Assembly: GCA_018222665.1 (NCBI GenBank)
Contig: JAAEZW010000085.1
Location: 1 to 7,192, forward strand
DNA from: Paracoccaceae bacterium
Lineage (GTDB): Bacteria; Pseudomonadota; Alphaproteobacteria; Rhodobacterales; Rhodobacteraceae
DNA: 7,192 bases
Reading direction: 5' to 3'
Shown: piece after piece, positions 1 through 7,053 of the stretch
How positions within the stretch are numbered: the first letter of the stretch is position 1
How the letters are laid out: each line of letters begins with the position of its first letter
The notes under the pieces: model-generated
The model's database searches: none
What the model was told of the DNA's origin: nothing
What the model saw: the letters and a program-made list of their open reading frames with translations, nothing else
Made by a program: the position numbers and the translations under genes

Positions 1-19
1 TCTGGCCAGATAAAATGCA

Positions 20-59
20 TCCCCCTTGCCAATTCGGTTGAAAACCGCCACGAGGGGGA
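20..59 (+). promoter_or_regulatory. Candidate RBS-sequestering hairpin before the flavoprotein gene
   Basis: The 60 nt before the start codon can fold into a two-tier stem. Positions 20-28 (TCCCCCTTG) pair with 51-59 (CGAGGGGGA) over nine positions, one of them a G-U pair. Inside this, 35-39 (CGGTT) pairs perfectly with 43-47 (AACCG). The 3' arm of the outer stem contains the only Shine-Dalgarno-like run, GAGGGGG at 52-58, ending two bases before the ATG at 61. Folding would therefore hide the ribosome-binding site. What is seen is the complementarity; a regulatory role is inference. A TAAAAT at 11-16 could be a -10 element, but its -35 would lie outside the window. No T-run follows the stem, so a terminator is unlikely. 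Confidence 0.35.
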
Positions 60-60
60 C

Positions 61-1236
61 ATGCGATTTGAAACCATCATAATTGGCGCGGGGGCGGCGG
101 GCATGATGTGCGCGGCCCATGTGCGGGATGCGCTGGTCATTGATCATGCTAAAGCGCCCGGTGAAAAAATCCGCATTTCAGGCGGTGGGCGGTGTAATTT
201 TACGAATATCTACGCCAGCGCTGAAAATTTCCTGTCCGAAAACACCCATTTCGCGAAATCCGCATTGGCGCGCTATACCCAATGGGATTTCATTGATCTG
301 GTGCAGCGCTACGACATCCCCTATCACGAAAAAACCTTGGGTCAGTTGTTTTGCGATACCTCTGCCAAGGACATCATCGCCATGCTGCGCGATTTGATGC
401 AAGGAGCGGGGGCAGAACTTTGGTTAAAAACCTCTGTGACCGCCGTGCGCCATGAAAACGAAACCTTCACCTTGGACATCCTAAGGGGGGAGCGCGCCGA
501 AACCCTAACTTGCAAAAATCTGGTCCTTGCCACGGGTGGCAAATCCATTCCGAAAATGGGGGCCACGGGCTTTGCCTATGACATCGCCGCGCAATTCGGG
601 ATTCGGGTCACGGAAACGCGCCCCGCACTTGTGCCGTTTACGTTTTCCGACGGGCGGTTTGCGGAAATTTCGGGCGTCTCGCTCCCCGTTCGGGCGCAGG
701 CGGGCGCGGGTGTGTTTGAAGAGGCGATGTTGTTCACGCACCGCGGCCTGTCGGGTCCAGCAATACTTCAGATCAGCAGCTATTGGGCCGAAGGGGCAGA
801 CATCACTCTAAACCTAACCCCCGATGGCACCACCATGACCGCCCTGCGCGATCAACGCCAAATCAGCGGTCGACGCAATTTCAAAACCGAACTGGCCGCC
901 CACCTGCCCGCGCGGCTGGTCGATCATCTGGCGCGGGATTTGGATTTAACGGGCAATCTTGCCGATTGGTCTGATGCGCGGCTAGCCGCCCTGTTTGACA
1001 GATTGCAAAACTGGTCCCTGCGTCCCAGCGGATCCGAGGGGTATCGCACGGCCGAGGTCACATTGGGCGGCATCGCAACCGAAGAAGTGTCGTCAAAATC
1101 CATGATGTCCGAACGGGTTCAGGGATTGTACATCGTGGGTGAGGCGATGGATGTCACAGGCTGGCTTGGCGGCTATAACTTCCAATGGGCCTGGAGCAGT
1201 GGCATGGCCGCCGCCCGTGATATCATGGCAGGGTAA
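61..1236 (+). CDS. HI0933/YhiN (BaiN)-family NAD(P)/FAD-dependent flavoprotein
   Basis: This is a 391-residue flavoprotein of the HI0933/YhiN/BaiN group, the usual length for the family. The N-terminus is a Rossmann FAD-binding element (IIIGAGAAG, glycines at residues 9, 11 and 14). It is followed by the family signature GGGRCNFTN (41-49), an ATGGKSIPKMGATG segment in the middle that closes the FAD site, and THRGLSGPAILQ. The C-terminal block GEAMDVTGWLGGYNFQWAWSSG (360-381) is the second FAD-contacting signature. No signal peptide or membrane segment is seen, so it is probably cytoplasmic. Family members are annotated as oxidoreductases; BaiN from gut clostridia is linked to bile-acid chemistry, but the substrate here cannot be inferred. 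The ATG at 61 is preceded closely by GAGGGGG. Its last 14 bp overlap the end of a convergent small gene. The family call is secure; the function is not known. Confidence 0.93.
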   Translation: MRFETIIIGAGAAGMMCAAHVRDALVIDHAKAPGEKIRISGGGRCNFTNIYASAENFLSENTHFAKSALARYTQWDFIDLVQRYDIPYHEKTLGQLFCDTSAKDIIAMLRDLMQGAGAELWLKTSVTAVRHENETFTLDILRGERAETLTCKNLVLATGGKSIPKMGATGFAYDIAAQFGIRVTETRPALVPFTFSDGRFAEISGVSLPVRAQAGAGVFEEAMLFTHRGLSGPAILQISSYWAEGADITLNLTPDGTTMTALRDQRQISGRRNFKTELAAHLPARLVDHLARDLDLTGNLADWSDARLAALFDRLQNWSLRPSGSEGYRTAEVTLGGIATEEVSSKSMMSERVQGLYIVGEAMDVTGWLGGYNFQWAWSSGMAAARDIMAG

Positions 1237-1564
1237 AGAATACTCGCGTGTCACTTTTCTCCACGCCAATCGATAGATTGGAACGCGCCGACTGATCCAT
1301 CCTCCTTGTCTCGAATTGAACATCAGTTGGATGCATACTCATTACAGTATCAACGTGCACCTTTAACTTCGGAATGAGAACCACCGCAATGTTCGCGCGT
1401 TTCAATTCAACAGCGAATTCAATCGGGTGTTCATCAGTCCCAGCAAAGCGGGCATCCGTAAAACTAACCGAAAGATGCAGCGGGTTAGAGCCACCCGCCG
1501 TGATCAGATCATGCCATGCGTCTACCGACACAAGTTCTTCAATTATTTTTGCCGAATTAATCAT
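1223..1564 (-). CDS. Unrecognised 113-residue protein
   Basis: I do not recognise this protein. It begins MINSAKIIEELVSVD and ends RVFFTLP. It has no cysteine, no signal peptide and no membrane segment. After a short helical N-terminus (about 1-22), most of the chain alternates polar and hydrophobic residues (HLSVSF, IEFAVEL, IAVVLIP, VHVDTV, VQFETR, NLSIGV, RVFFTL), which suggests a small beta-rich cytoplasmic domain. The start at 1564 is chosen because AAGGGA (1571-1576) lies six bases upstream; an in-frame ATG at 1585 has no ribosome-binding site. The gene is AT-richer than its neighbours (24 G+C in the 60 bases at 1321-1380, against 36 in 901-960), hinting at separate ancestry. It lies 99 bp beyond murD in the same direction, behind a phased repeat array and a candidate promoter. 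Its 3' end overlaps the flavoprotein gene by 14 bp. The length, in-frame structure and good ribosome-binding site argue that it is real. Confidence 0.72.
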   Translation of the reverse strand: MINSAKIIEELVSVDAWHDLITAGGSNPLHLSVSFTDARFAGTDEHPIEFAVELKRANIAVVLIPKLKVHVDTVMSMHPTDVQFETRRMDQSARSNLSIGVEKSDTRVFFTLP

Positions 1565-1570
1565 AAAAAT

Positions 1571-1576
1571 TCCCTT
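1571..1576 (-). promoter_or_regulatory. RBS of the unrecognised 113-residue gene
   Basis: AAGGGA on the minus strand stands six bases (ATTTTT) before the ATG at 1564. It decides that start over the in-frame ATG at 1585, which has only CAGTCTTTA before it. Confidence 0.65.
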
Positions 1577-1583
1577 AACATCC

Positions 1584-1612
1584 ATTAAAGACTGCGCGCG
1601 CTGCGCACCGAC
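1584..1612 (-). promoter_or_regulatory. Candidate activator-dependent promoter for the small gene
   Basis: On the minus strand TTTAAT (1584-1589) is a plausible -10 element. Exactly 17 bp upstream, where a -35 should be, lies GTCGGT (1607-1612), a poor match to TTGACA but one unit of the phased repeat array. The spacer is very GC-rich (GCGCAGCGCGCGC). A weak -35 replaced by tandem direct half-sites is the known layout of PhoB-type activated promoters; applying it here is inference. The predicted transcript start near 1577 would leave a leader of only about 13 nt, just enough to include AAGGGA. This short leader is the main reason for caution. Confidence 0.35.
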
Positions 1613-1645
1613 GTGATACCGACACCTTACCGATGTGATACTGAC
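1607..1645. repeat. Four hexamers in 11-bp phase (candidate operator)
   Basis: On the plus strand the region reads ACCGAC (1607-1612), ACCGAC (1618-1623), ACCGAT (1629-1634) and ACTGAC (1640-1645). The spacers are five bases each: GTGAT, ACCTT and GTGAT. Each unit starts exactly 11 bp after the last, so all four lie on nearly the same face of the helix. The array can also be read as two 17-bp copies (1607-1623 and 1629-1645) with two mismatches. No further unit appears in register on either side. It sits between the murD stop (1664) and the start of the small minus-strand gene (1564). Direct half-sites at 11-bp steps are typical of OmpR/PhoB-family response regulators, but I cannot match the hexamer to a named regulator. 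Confidence 0.55.
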
Positions 1646-1663
1646 GTTAGGATTTGGGGTAAA

Positions 1664-3061
1664 TCAAGGGAAAAGGGTGTGGGTGATTTCGATGAAATCC
1701 TGCCCCCTGAGTTCGAAGTTTTCGTATTGATCAAAGCTTGCCGCCCCAGGGGCAAGCAGCACTGTGTCCCCTGTTTCTGCGTCCCGTGCCGCCGCCTGAA
1801 CAGCCGCCTGCATGGTTGTACAAACCTCGGCCGTCACACCGATTTGGCGAGCGAATTCCGCGGCCTCTCGTCCAATAACGTAGGCCTTTATCACCGATGT
1901 TTTGGCGATGTCCTGAAGGGCATCAACGCCCCCCTCTTTCATCAGGCCGCCGCAGATCCAACGGATATTTTTAAAGGCGGCCAAGGCCTTGGCCGCGGCG
2001 TCAATGTTGGTGGCCTTGCTATCGTTGATGTAGCGAACCCCATTGATTTCACGCACAAATTGCGAACGATGCGCCAGACCCGCAAAGGATTTAAACCCCT
2101 CTTCAATCACGCGGGGGGCAAGGCCTAGGGTGCGCAATGCGCCATAGGCCGCGCAGGCGTTTTGGTGGTTATATGCGCCGGGCAATCCCGCGAACGTGCG
2201 CAGATCGATCGAGGCGACTTGGCGCGTTTTGCGGTATTCCGACAAGAACCCTTTGCGCGCAAAAACATACCATCCAGGTCCGTCCAGTTTTTGTCCCGCA
2301 CTGATGCGAATGACCCGATCATCCATGCGCGCCTTGGACAGTTGATTGGCCAAAAACTGCCCCTCAATCTCATCCACACCAATAATGGCGCGGTCTGGTC
2401 CACCCTCAATAAACAGGCGCCGCTTGGCCGCCACATAGCCCCCCATCCCCCCATGCCGATCCAAGTGATCTGCCGAGATATTCGTCCATACCGCAACGTC
2501 TGGTGTCAGAGATCGCGCCAGCTCGGTTTGGTAGCTGGAAAGTTCTAGAACAATGACCTCACCATCATGTGCGGGATCAAGATCAAAGACACCAAGTCCG
2601 ATGTTTCCCGCCAGTTGGGTTGGACGGCCTGAGACCTTTAAAACATGGTGGATCAGGGCGGAAGTGGTGGATTTTCCGTTTGATCCTGTGACTGCGACGA
2701 CTTTGGGTTCCTGATCAAAATCAAGCCATCCCGACTGCGCAAAGGATTGGAAAAACAATCCAATGTCATTGTCCAAAATCACGCCCGCCTGCAGTGCGGC
2801 GGCAATAATGGGATGGGGTTTTGGATAAAGATGCGGGATACCAGGCGAGGTGATCAGACAATCAATCGTGGCCCAGTCTGTACGGTGTAGGTCCTGCACC
2901 TCAAGATCGTCTTCCTCGGCCTTTGCGCGCGCCTGCTCGTTGTCGTCCCAAACAACAACTTCCACACCGCCCGCGGCCAATGCTCGCGACACAGCAAGCC
3001 CCGAACGCCCCAGCCCAAGGACCGCATATCGTTGACCTGTTAATCCACCTATTGTGATCAC
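1664..3061 (-). CDS. murD: UDP-N-acetylmuramoyl-L-alanine--D-glutamate ligase MurD
   Basis: MurD is the cytoplasmic ATP-dependent ligase that adds D-glutamate to UDP-MurNAc-L-Ala. The 465-residue length fits the family. The N-terminal Rossmann-like domain carries [10 protein letters not shown] (14-23), which binds the UDP part. The central ATPase domain has the P-loop GSNGKST (126-132), ELSSYQ (173-178) and [11 protein letters not shown] (194-204). [11 protein letters not shown] (295-305) joins it to the C-terminal ligand domain, which has HRSQF (331-335), NDSKATN (346-352) and the strong [19 protein letters not shown] segment near the end, where D-Glu and ATP contacts lie. The start is GTG, ten bases after the mraY stop, and is the last gene of the mur run here. 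A stop at 1664 is followed by the repeat-bearing gap rather than ftsW. No missing motif or frameshift is seen. Confidence 0.98.
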   Translation of the reverse strand: MITIGGLTGQRYAVLGLGRSGLAVSRALAAGGVEVVVWDDNEQARAKAEEDDLEVQDLHRTDWATIDCLITSPGIPHLYPKPHPIIAAALQAGVILDNDIGLFFQSFAQSGWLDFDQEPKVVAVTGSNGKSTTSALIHHVLKVSGRPTQLAGNIGLGVFDLDPAHDGEVIVLELSSYQTELARSLTPDVAVWTNISADHLDRHGGMGGYVAAKRRLFIEGGPDRAIIGVDEIEGQFLANQLSKARMDDRVIRISAGQKLDGPGWYVFARKGFLSEYRKTRQVASIDLRTFAGLPGAYNHQNACAAYGALRTLGLAPRVIEEGFKSFAGLAHRSQFVREINGVRYINDSKATNIDAAAKALAAFKNIRWICGGLMKEGGVDALQDIAKTSVIKAYVIGREAAEFARQIGVTAEVCTTMQAAVQAAARDAETGDTVLLAPGAASFDQYENFELRGQDFIEITHTLFP

Positions 3062-3067
3062 GTCAGG

Positions 3068-3073
3068 CTCCTT
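3068..3073 (-). promoter_or_regulatory. murD RBS overlapping the mraY stop
   Basis: AAGGAG on the minus strand overlaps two bases of the mraY stop (TAAGGAG) and stands six bases before GTG at 3059-3061. It supports the GTG start of murD and suggests that ribosomes ending mraY can restart on murD. Confidence 0.75.
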
Positions 3074-4154
3074 ATCTGACCTTTAGCGTGGCCATACCGA
3101 TCATCGCCAAAATTAGGGCAATGATCCAGAAACGGATTACGATTTGGGGTTCAGCCCATCCCTTTTTTTCGAAATGGTGATGAATCGGCGCCATTAGGAA
3201 CACACGTTTTCCAGTGCGTTTGAAATAGAGCACTTGGATGATCACCGAAAGCGCCTCAACCACGAACAAACCACCAATGATGGCCCAGACGATTTCGTGT
3301 TTGGTCGCAACTGCGATCGTACCCAATGCGCTACCAAGCGCCAGCGAACCTGTATCCCCCATGAACACCGCCGCGGGGGGTGCGTTATACCACAAAAACC
3401 CAAGGCCGCCACCAATCAGTGCAGAACAGAAAATCAGGATTTCACCCGTACCTGGCACATAGTGAACATCCAAATATTCGGTGAAATCCACACGCCCCAC
3501 GGCATAGGCAATAACACCCAATGTAGCCGCTGCGATCATGGATGGCATGATGGCCAATCCATCCAATCCATCCGTTAAATTCACCGCATTGGCAGATCCG
3601 ACAATCACTACCATCGCAAAGGGAATGTATAGAAACCCAAGATTGATCAGAGTATCCTTAAACACCGGCAGAGCCAGTTGATTTTGCAAATCTATCGGAT
3701 GCGCCCATGCGCACGCAAGCGCGGCCAGCGCTGCAATCAAAAAGCCTAACCCAAGGCGCACTTTCCCAGAAACGCCCGCAGTATTTTGTTTGCTGACCTT
3801 TGCATAATCATCGGCAAATCCGATCAACCCAAAGGATACAGTGACCATCAAAACAACCCAGACAAACACATTATCCAAACGCGCCCACAACAATGTTGCC
3901 GTCATCAATGCAGATAAGATCAGCAGGCCGCCCATTGTTGGCGTCCCCGCTTTTACAAAATGGCCCTCGGGGCCATCGTCGCGGATGGGCTGGCCTTTGC
4001 CCTGTTTGCGGCGCAAAACGTTGATCAGTGGACGGCCGAAGATGAACCCAAAAAATAGCGCTGTGAAAAAGGCACCCCCCGCACGAAACGTGATGTAGCG
4101 AAAGAGGTTAAAGAAATCACCGCCATCAGAAAGCGCCGTGAGAAGATAGAGCAT
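3072..4154 (-). CDS. mraY: Phospho-N-acetylmuramoyl-pentapeptide-transferase MraY
   Basis: MraY is the inner-membrane enzyme that transfers phospho-MurNAc-pentapeptide from UDP to undecaprenyl phosphate, making lipid I. The 360 residues form about ten hydrophobic membrane segments from about 25 to 355. Family landmarks are all present: [11 protein letters not shown] (70-80); the Asp pair DDY at 115-117; [10 protein letters not shown] (192-201), which includes the active-site region; FMGDTGS with D267; and the histidine loop APIHHHFE (322-329). The start ATG at 4154 has AAGGA (4163-4167) eight bases upstream, inside the end of murF, and is two bases from the murF stop. The protein ends ATLKVR, as in many homologues. 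It is the membrane step between MurF upstream and MurG, which is not in this window. Confidence 0.98.
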   Translation of the reverse strand: MLYLLTALSDGGDFFNLFRYITFRAGGAFFTALFFGFIFGRPLINVLRRKQGKGQPIRDDGPEGHFVKAGTPTMGGLLILSALMTATLLWARLDNVFVWVVLMVTVSFGLIGFADDYAKVSKQNTAGVSGKVRLGLGFLIAALAALACAWAHPIDLQNQLALPVFKDTLINLGFLYIPFAMVVIVGSANAVNLTDGLDGLAIMPSMIAAATLGVIAYAVGRVDFTEYLDVHYVPGTGEILIFCSALIGGGLGFLWYNAPPAAVFMGDTGSLALGSALGTIAVATKHEIVWAIIGGLFVVEALSVIIQVLYFKRTGKRVFLMAPIHHHFEKKGWAEPQIVIRFWIIALILAMIGMATLKVR

Positions 4155-4156
4155 CG

Positions 4157-5548
4157 TTAGGGTCCTTTGTTGTCCATGGGCGGATGGCCTAATTCTTGGA
4201 GTGCGTCAACAACTTTGCGCATATTCGTGCTGAGCGATGCCTTTAACAACACGGCATCCCCCGCCTGAACCAAATGCGCGGCCTGCGCGGCCATGGCGGC
4301 GCTGTCCCCAAAATGTTGCCCACGTTTTCCGTCGGGCAATACATCGTGTAGTGATTTCATCAGGGGGCCCACCGTATGAATGATGTCAATGGCATCTGTG
4401 CAGGGCCAGTGCGCGACCTCACGGTGAAAGTCGTGTTCTTTTTCGCCCAACTCTTTCATGTCACCCAAAAAGGCGATTTTTCTGGGGGCATCTGCCTCGG
4501 CCAGAACTTGCATCGCGGCGTGCAGCGAGGTTGGGTTTGCATTATAGGCATCATCAATCAGATCCAGCGTGCCGCTGTAGATTTTCAATTTTTGACGCGC
4601 ACCGCGCCCACCCAAAGGATTCCACGCGGCCAAACCCGTGACCGCGGTTCTGCGATCTGCCCCCAAATACCCAACCGCCAGTAATGCACCCAGCGCATTC
4701 ATTGCAAAATGGCGTCCCGCCGTGCCGATTGTCACGGGATATGTTGCGCCCTCTAACTGCAACACAGCATGCGTTTCTGCGCCCTTAACCTGGACATCAG
4801 AAAGCGAAGCCTCAGCTGCCGCTGCCCCAAACCAACGTGTCGTTACATCCTTTGTGTAAGTTTCGATCACCTTGGTACAGGGGGTATCCGCATTCATGAT
4901 CGCAACGCCATTTGGCACCAAACCATCAATGATTGAAGCCTTTTCCAGCGCAATGCCGTTGATGTCATCAAAGGCCTCCAGATGCACCTCTGCCACGGTG
5001 GTGACCATTGCAACATCTGGGGCCGCCATTTTGGCAAGGGGCGCAATTTCATCAGGATGGTTCATGCCAATTTCGATCACGGCGAATTCTGTGTCCGCGG
5101 GCATCCGCGCAAGCGTTAAAGGAACGCCCCAGTGATTGTTGTAACTGGCAACCGAAGCATGGGTTTTCCCGCATGCGCCCAGCATGTGGCGCAGCATCTC
5201 TTTCGTGGATGTTTTTCCAACCGATCCCGTCACCGCGATCACTTTGGCCTTGGTGCGCGCCCGCGCGGCACGACCCAAATCCTCAAGCGCTGCTTGAACA
5301 TCTGCTACGATCAACAGGGGTGCCGTGTCATCCACCCCATCGGGAACGCGCGACACCAATGCGGCACCTGCGCCTGCGGCCAAGGCATCCGCAACAAAAT
5401 CGTGACCATCCCGTGCAGCCTTTAACGCAACAAATAAATCACCTGTTTGCAAGGTTCGTGTGTCAATGGACACGCCCGTGACGGCCCACCCCCCCACTGC
5501 CCGGCCACCTGTGGCCAAAGCTGCCTGCTGTGCGCTCCAAAGTATCAT
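4157..5548 (-). CDS. murF: UDP-MurNAc-tripeptide--D-Ala-D-Ala ligase MurF
   Basis: MurF is the cytoplasmic ATP-dependent ligase that adds D-Ala-D-Ala to UDP-MurNAc-tripeptide, completing the pentapeptide that MraY uses. It has 463 residues, as expected. The N-terminal domain contains [17 protein letters not shown] (27-43), the UDP-MurNAc-binding signature. The ATPase domain has the P-loop TGSVGKTST (107-115), [14 protein letters not shown] (134-147) and [12 protein letters not shown] (158-169). The C-terminal domain has [10 protein letters not shown] (332-341) and GDMKELGE (362-369). Near the end the usual KGS motif reads KAS (436-438), followed by LSTNM. The ATG overlaps the murE TGA as ATGA (5545-5548). 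No strong Shine-Dalgarno is visible, only GGG (5557-5559) eight bases upstream, so translation is probably coupled to murE. Confidence 0.97.
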   Translation of the reverse strand: MILWSAQQAALATGGRAVGGWAVTGVSIDTRTLQTGDLFVALKAARDGHDFVADALAAGAGAALVSRVPDGVDDTAPLLIVADVQAALEDLGRAARARTKAKVIAVTGSVGKTSTKEMLRHMLGACGKTHASVASYNNHWGVPLTLARMPADTEFAVIEIGMNHPDEIAPLAKMAAPDVAMVTTVAEVHLEAFDDINGIALEKASIIDGLVPNGVAIMNADTPCTKVIETYTKDVTTRWFGAAAAEASLSDVQVKGAETHAVLQLEGATYPVTIGTAGRHFAMNALGALLAVGYLGADRRTAVTGLAAWNPLGGRGARQKLKIYSGTLDLIDDAYNANPTSLHAAMQVLAEADAPRKIAFLGDMKELGEKEHDFHREVAHWPCTDAIDIIHTVGPLMKSLHDVLPDGKRGQHFGDSAAMAAQAAHLVQAGDAVLLKASLSTNMRKVVDALQELGHPPMDNKGP

Positions 5549-7029
5549 GACATCATCCCATCCAAAGCCTGTACCGCGACTGAGGCCTGTTCAACATCAT
5601 CAAAGGGCAGAACATCGTCCCCAATAATCTGGCCAGTTTCATGCCCCTTGCCCGTGATGATCAAACCATCCCCCGCGCCCAGCATATCAACCGCGCGCAG
5701 GATCGCCTCGGCCCGATCACCGATTTCAAGGATGTGTTGCGCACCCTTTGCCCCCGCCATCACCATTTGACGGATTGTTGCGGGATCTTCACTGCGCGGA
5801 TTGTCGTCGCTGACAATCACAAAATCGGCGTTTGCCACCGCCTTTGCCGCCATAAGGGGGCGTTTCGTGGCATCACGATCTCCACCTGCCCCGATAATCG
5901 CAATTAGACGTCCCATTACGTGCGGGCGAAACGCCTGAAGCGCAGTTTTGACCGCATCCGGGGTATGTGCATAATCGACATAGACCGACGCCCCATTTTC
6001 ACGTGCCGCGGCAAACTGCATGCGTCCACGCACGGTTTCCAAATGCTCTAATGTGTCAAAGACATGTGCGGGTTCTTCGCCCGTCGCAATCACCAAAAGT
6101 GCGGCCATCAAAACATTGCCCGCCTGAAACCCACCGATTAGGTTCAAGCGTTTTTGATAAGTTTTCCCCTGATAGGTGAAACGCACATCCTGACCCAATC
6201 CGTCAAAACGCGCAACCTCTACCCGCAGGTCGGCGCGAGTGTCATGGCCCATTCGGAGCGTTCGTGTGCCCCGCGCGATCAACTGATCGGCAAATGTGTC
6301 CAATGCAGGGTCGTCAATGTTGATGACGGCGGTCCCATCATCTGGCAACACACGATCAAACAGCCCTGCCTTGGCCTGAAAATAGGCATCAAATGTTTCG
6401 TGATAATCCAAGTGGTCTTGGGTAAAATTCGCAAATCCCGCTGCCTTGATCCGCACACCATCCAAGCGCCGTTGATCCAATCCGTGCGAGGATGCCTCCA
6501 TCGCGGCATGGGTGATACCTGCAGATTTCGCCTCGGCCAATACGCGATGCAGGGTTAGCGTATCGGGTGTTGTGTGCCGCAAAGGCGTGGTAAAAGCGCC
6601 TTCGACCCCAGTTGTGCCAATGTTCACCGCCTGTTTTTCCAACTCTGTCCAAATTTGGCGACAAAAACTACTGATCGAGGTTTTGCCATTGGTCCCCGTT
6701 ACAGCAATCATGGTTTTTGGCTGCCCCCCATAAAACAGCGCAGCCGCACGTGCAAAAGCTGCGCGCACATCATGGGCGATGACAATTTTTGCAGGATCAA
6801 CATCTGAAATCTCGGTCATTCCCGCCGCATCTGTCAGCACCGCAACCGCGCCTGCATCAATCGCGGCCTGCGCGAATCGGGCGCCATGCACGGCACTGCC
6901 AGGCAGGGCCGCAAACAAATTCCCAGCTTTGATGTGACGATTGTCCAGCGCAAGGCCCGTGATTTCAATCTGACCTTGTGCATCAAGGGCCAACCCAAGG
7001 CTTTGGAGTGATACCGTGTGTTTGGCCAT
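5545..7029 (-). CDS. murE: UDP-MurNAc-L-Ala-D-Glu--meso-diaminopimelate ligase MurE
   Basis: MurE is the cytoplasmic ATP-dependent ligase that adds the third stem-peptide residue. It has 494 residues, normal for the family. Visible motifs in order are LALDNRHIKAGNLFAALPG (26-44, UDP-MurNAc site), P-loop TGTNGKTS (111-118), TTPD (153-156), EASSHGL (178-184), NFTQDHLDYH (201-210), and YFQAK with K220, matching the lysine that is carbamylated in characterised MurE. After these come RGRMQ (334-338), VDYAHTPDA (351-359), GAGGDRD (380-386), DDNPRSEDP (408-416) and GKGHE (460-464). The DNPR motif marks meso-diaminopimelate rather than lysine as the substrate, as expected of a Gram-negative wall. The ATG at 7029 has AGGGGA (7041-7046) eleven bases upstream and lies 24 nt after the ftsI stop. 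Confidence 0.98.
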   Translation of the reverse strand: MAKHTVSLQSLGLALDAQGQIEITGLALDNRHIKAGNLFAALPGSAVHGARFAQAAIDAGAVAVLTDAAGMTEISDVDPAKIVIAHDVRAAFARAAALFYGGQPKTMIAVTGTNGKTSISSFCRQIWTELEKQAVNIGTTGVEGAFTTPLRHTTPDTLTLHRVLAEAKSAGITHAAMEASSHGLDQRRLDGVRIKAAGFANFTQDHLDYHETFDAYFQAKAGLFDRVLPDDGTAVINIDDPALDTFADQLIARGTRTLRMGHDTRADLRVEVARFDGLGQDVRFTYQGKTYQKRLNLIGGFQAGNVLMAALLVIATGEEPAHVFDTLEHLETVRGRMQFAAARENGASVYVDYAHTPDAVKTALQAFRPHVMGRLIAIIGAGGDRDATKRPLMAAKAVANADFVIVSDDNPRSEDPATIRQMVMAGAKGAQHILEIGDRAEAILRAVDMLGAGDGLIITGKGHETGQIIGDDVLPFDDVEQASVAVQALDGMMS

Positions 7030-7053
7030 ATGCTGTGCAATCCCCTGTCGCGG

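Noticed and set aside
1..10. Perfect palindrome TCTGGCCAGA at the window start
   Set aside because: Ten-base palindromes are expected by chance, and it is cut off from its upstream context by the window edge, so no role can be argued.
1583..1585. Upstream in-frame ATG for the small minus-strand gene, giving 120 residues
   Set aside because: It has no ribosome-binding site and overlaps the candidate -10 element. The ATG at 1564 has AAGGGA six bases upstream.
1593..1607. TGCGC-GCGCT-GCGCA hairpin as a murD terminator
   Set aside because: The stem is only five base pairs. On the minus strand it is followed by GTCTTTAATG rather than a T-run, and it falls in the putative promoter spacer. The GC alternation alone could create it.
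1613..2128. A 171-codon open frame on the plus strand opposite the end of murD
   Set aside because: It lies antisense to a well-conserved murD, begins with GTG without a clear ribosome-binding site and shows no recognisable domain. It is best read as a shadow of murD codon bias, like the other frames antisense to murE, murF and mraY.
3556..3573. Perfect tandem 9-mer AATCCATCC x2
   Set aside because: It encodes the doubled Asp-Gly-Leu of the conserved MraY motif NLTDGLDGL, so protein constraint explains it.
6834..7040. Minus-strand 68-codon frame starting just before murE
   Set aside because: It overlaps murE out of frame and has no recognisable content. The murE start at 7029 is supported by its N-terminal motif and ribosome-binding site.
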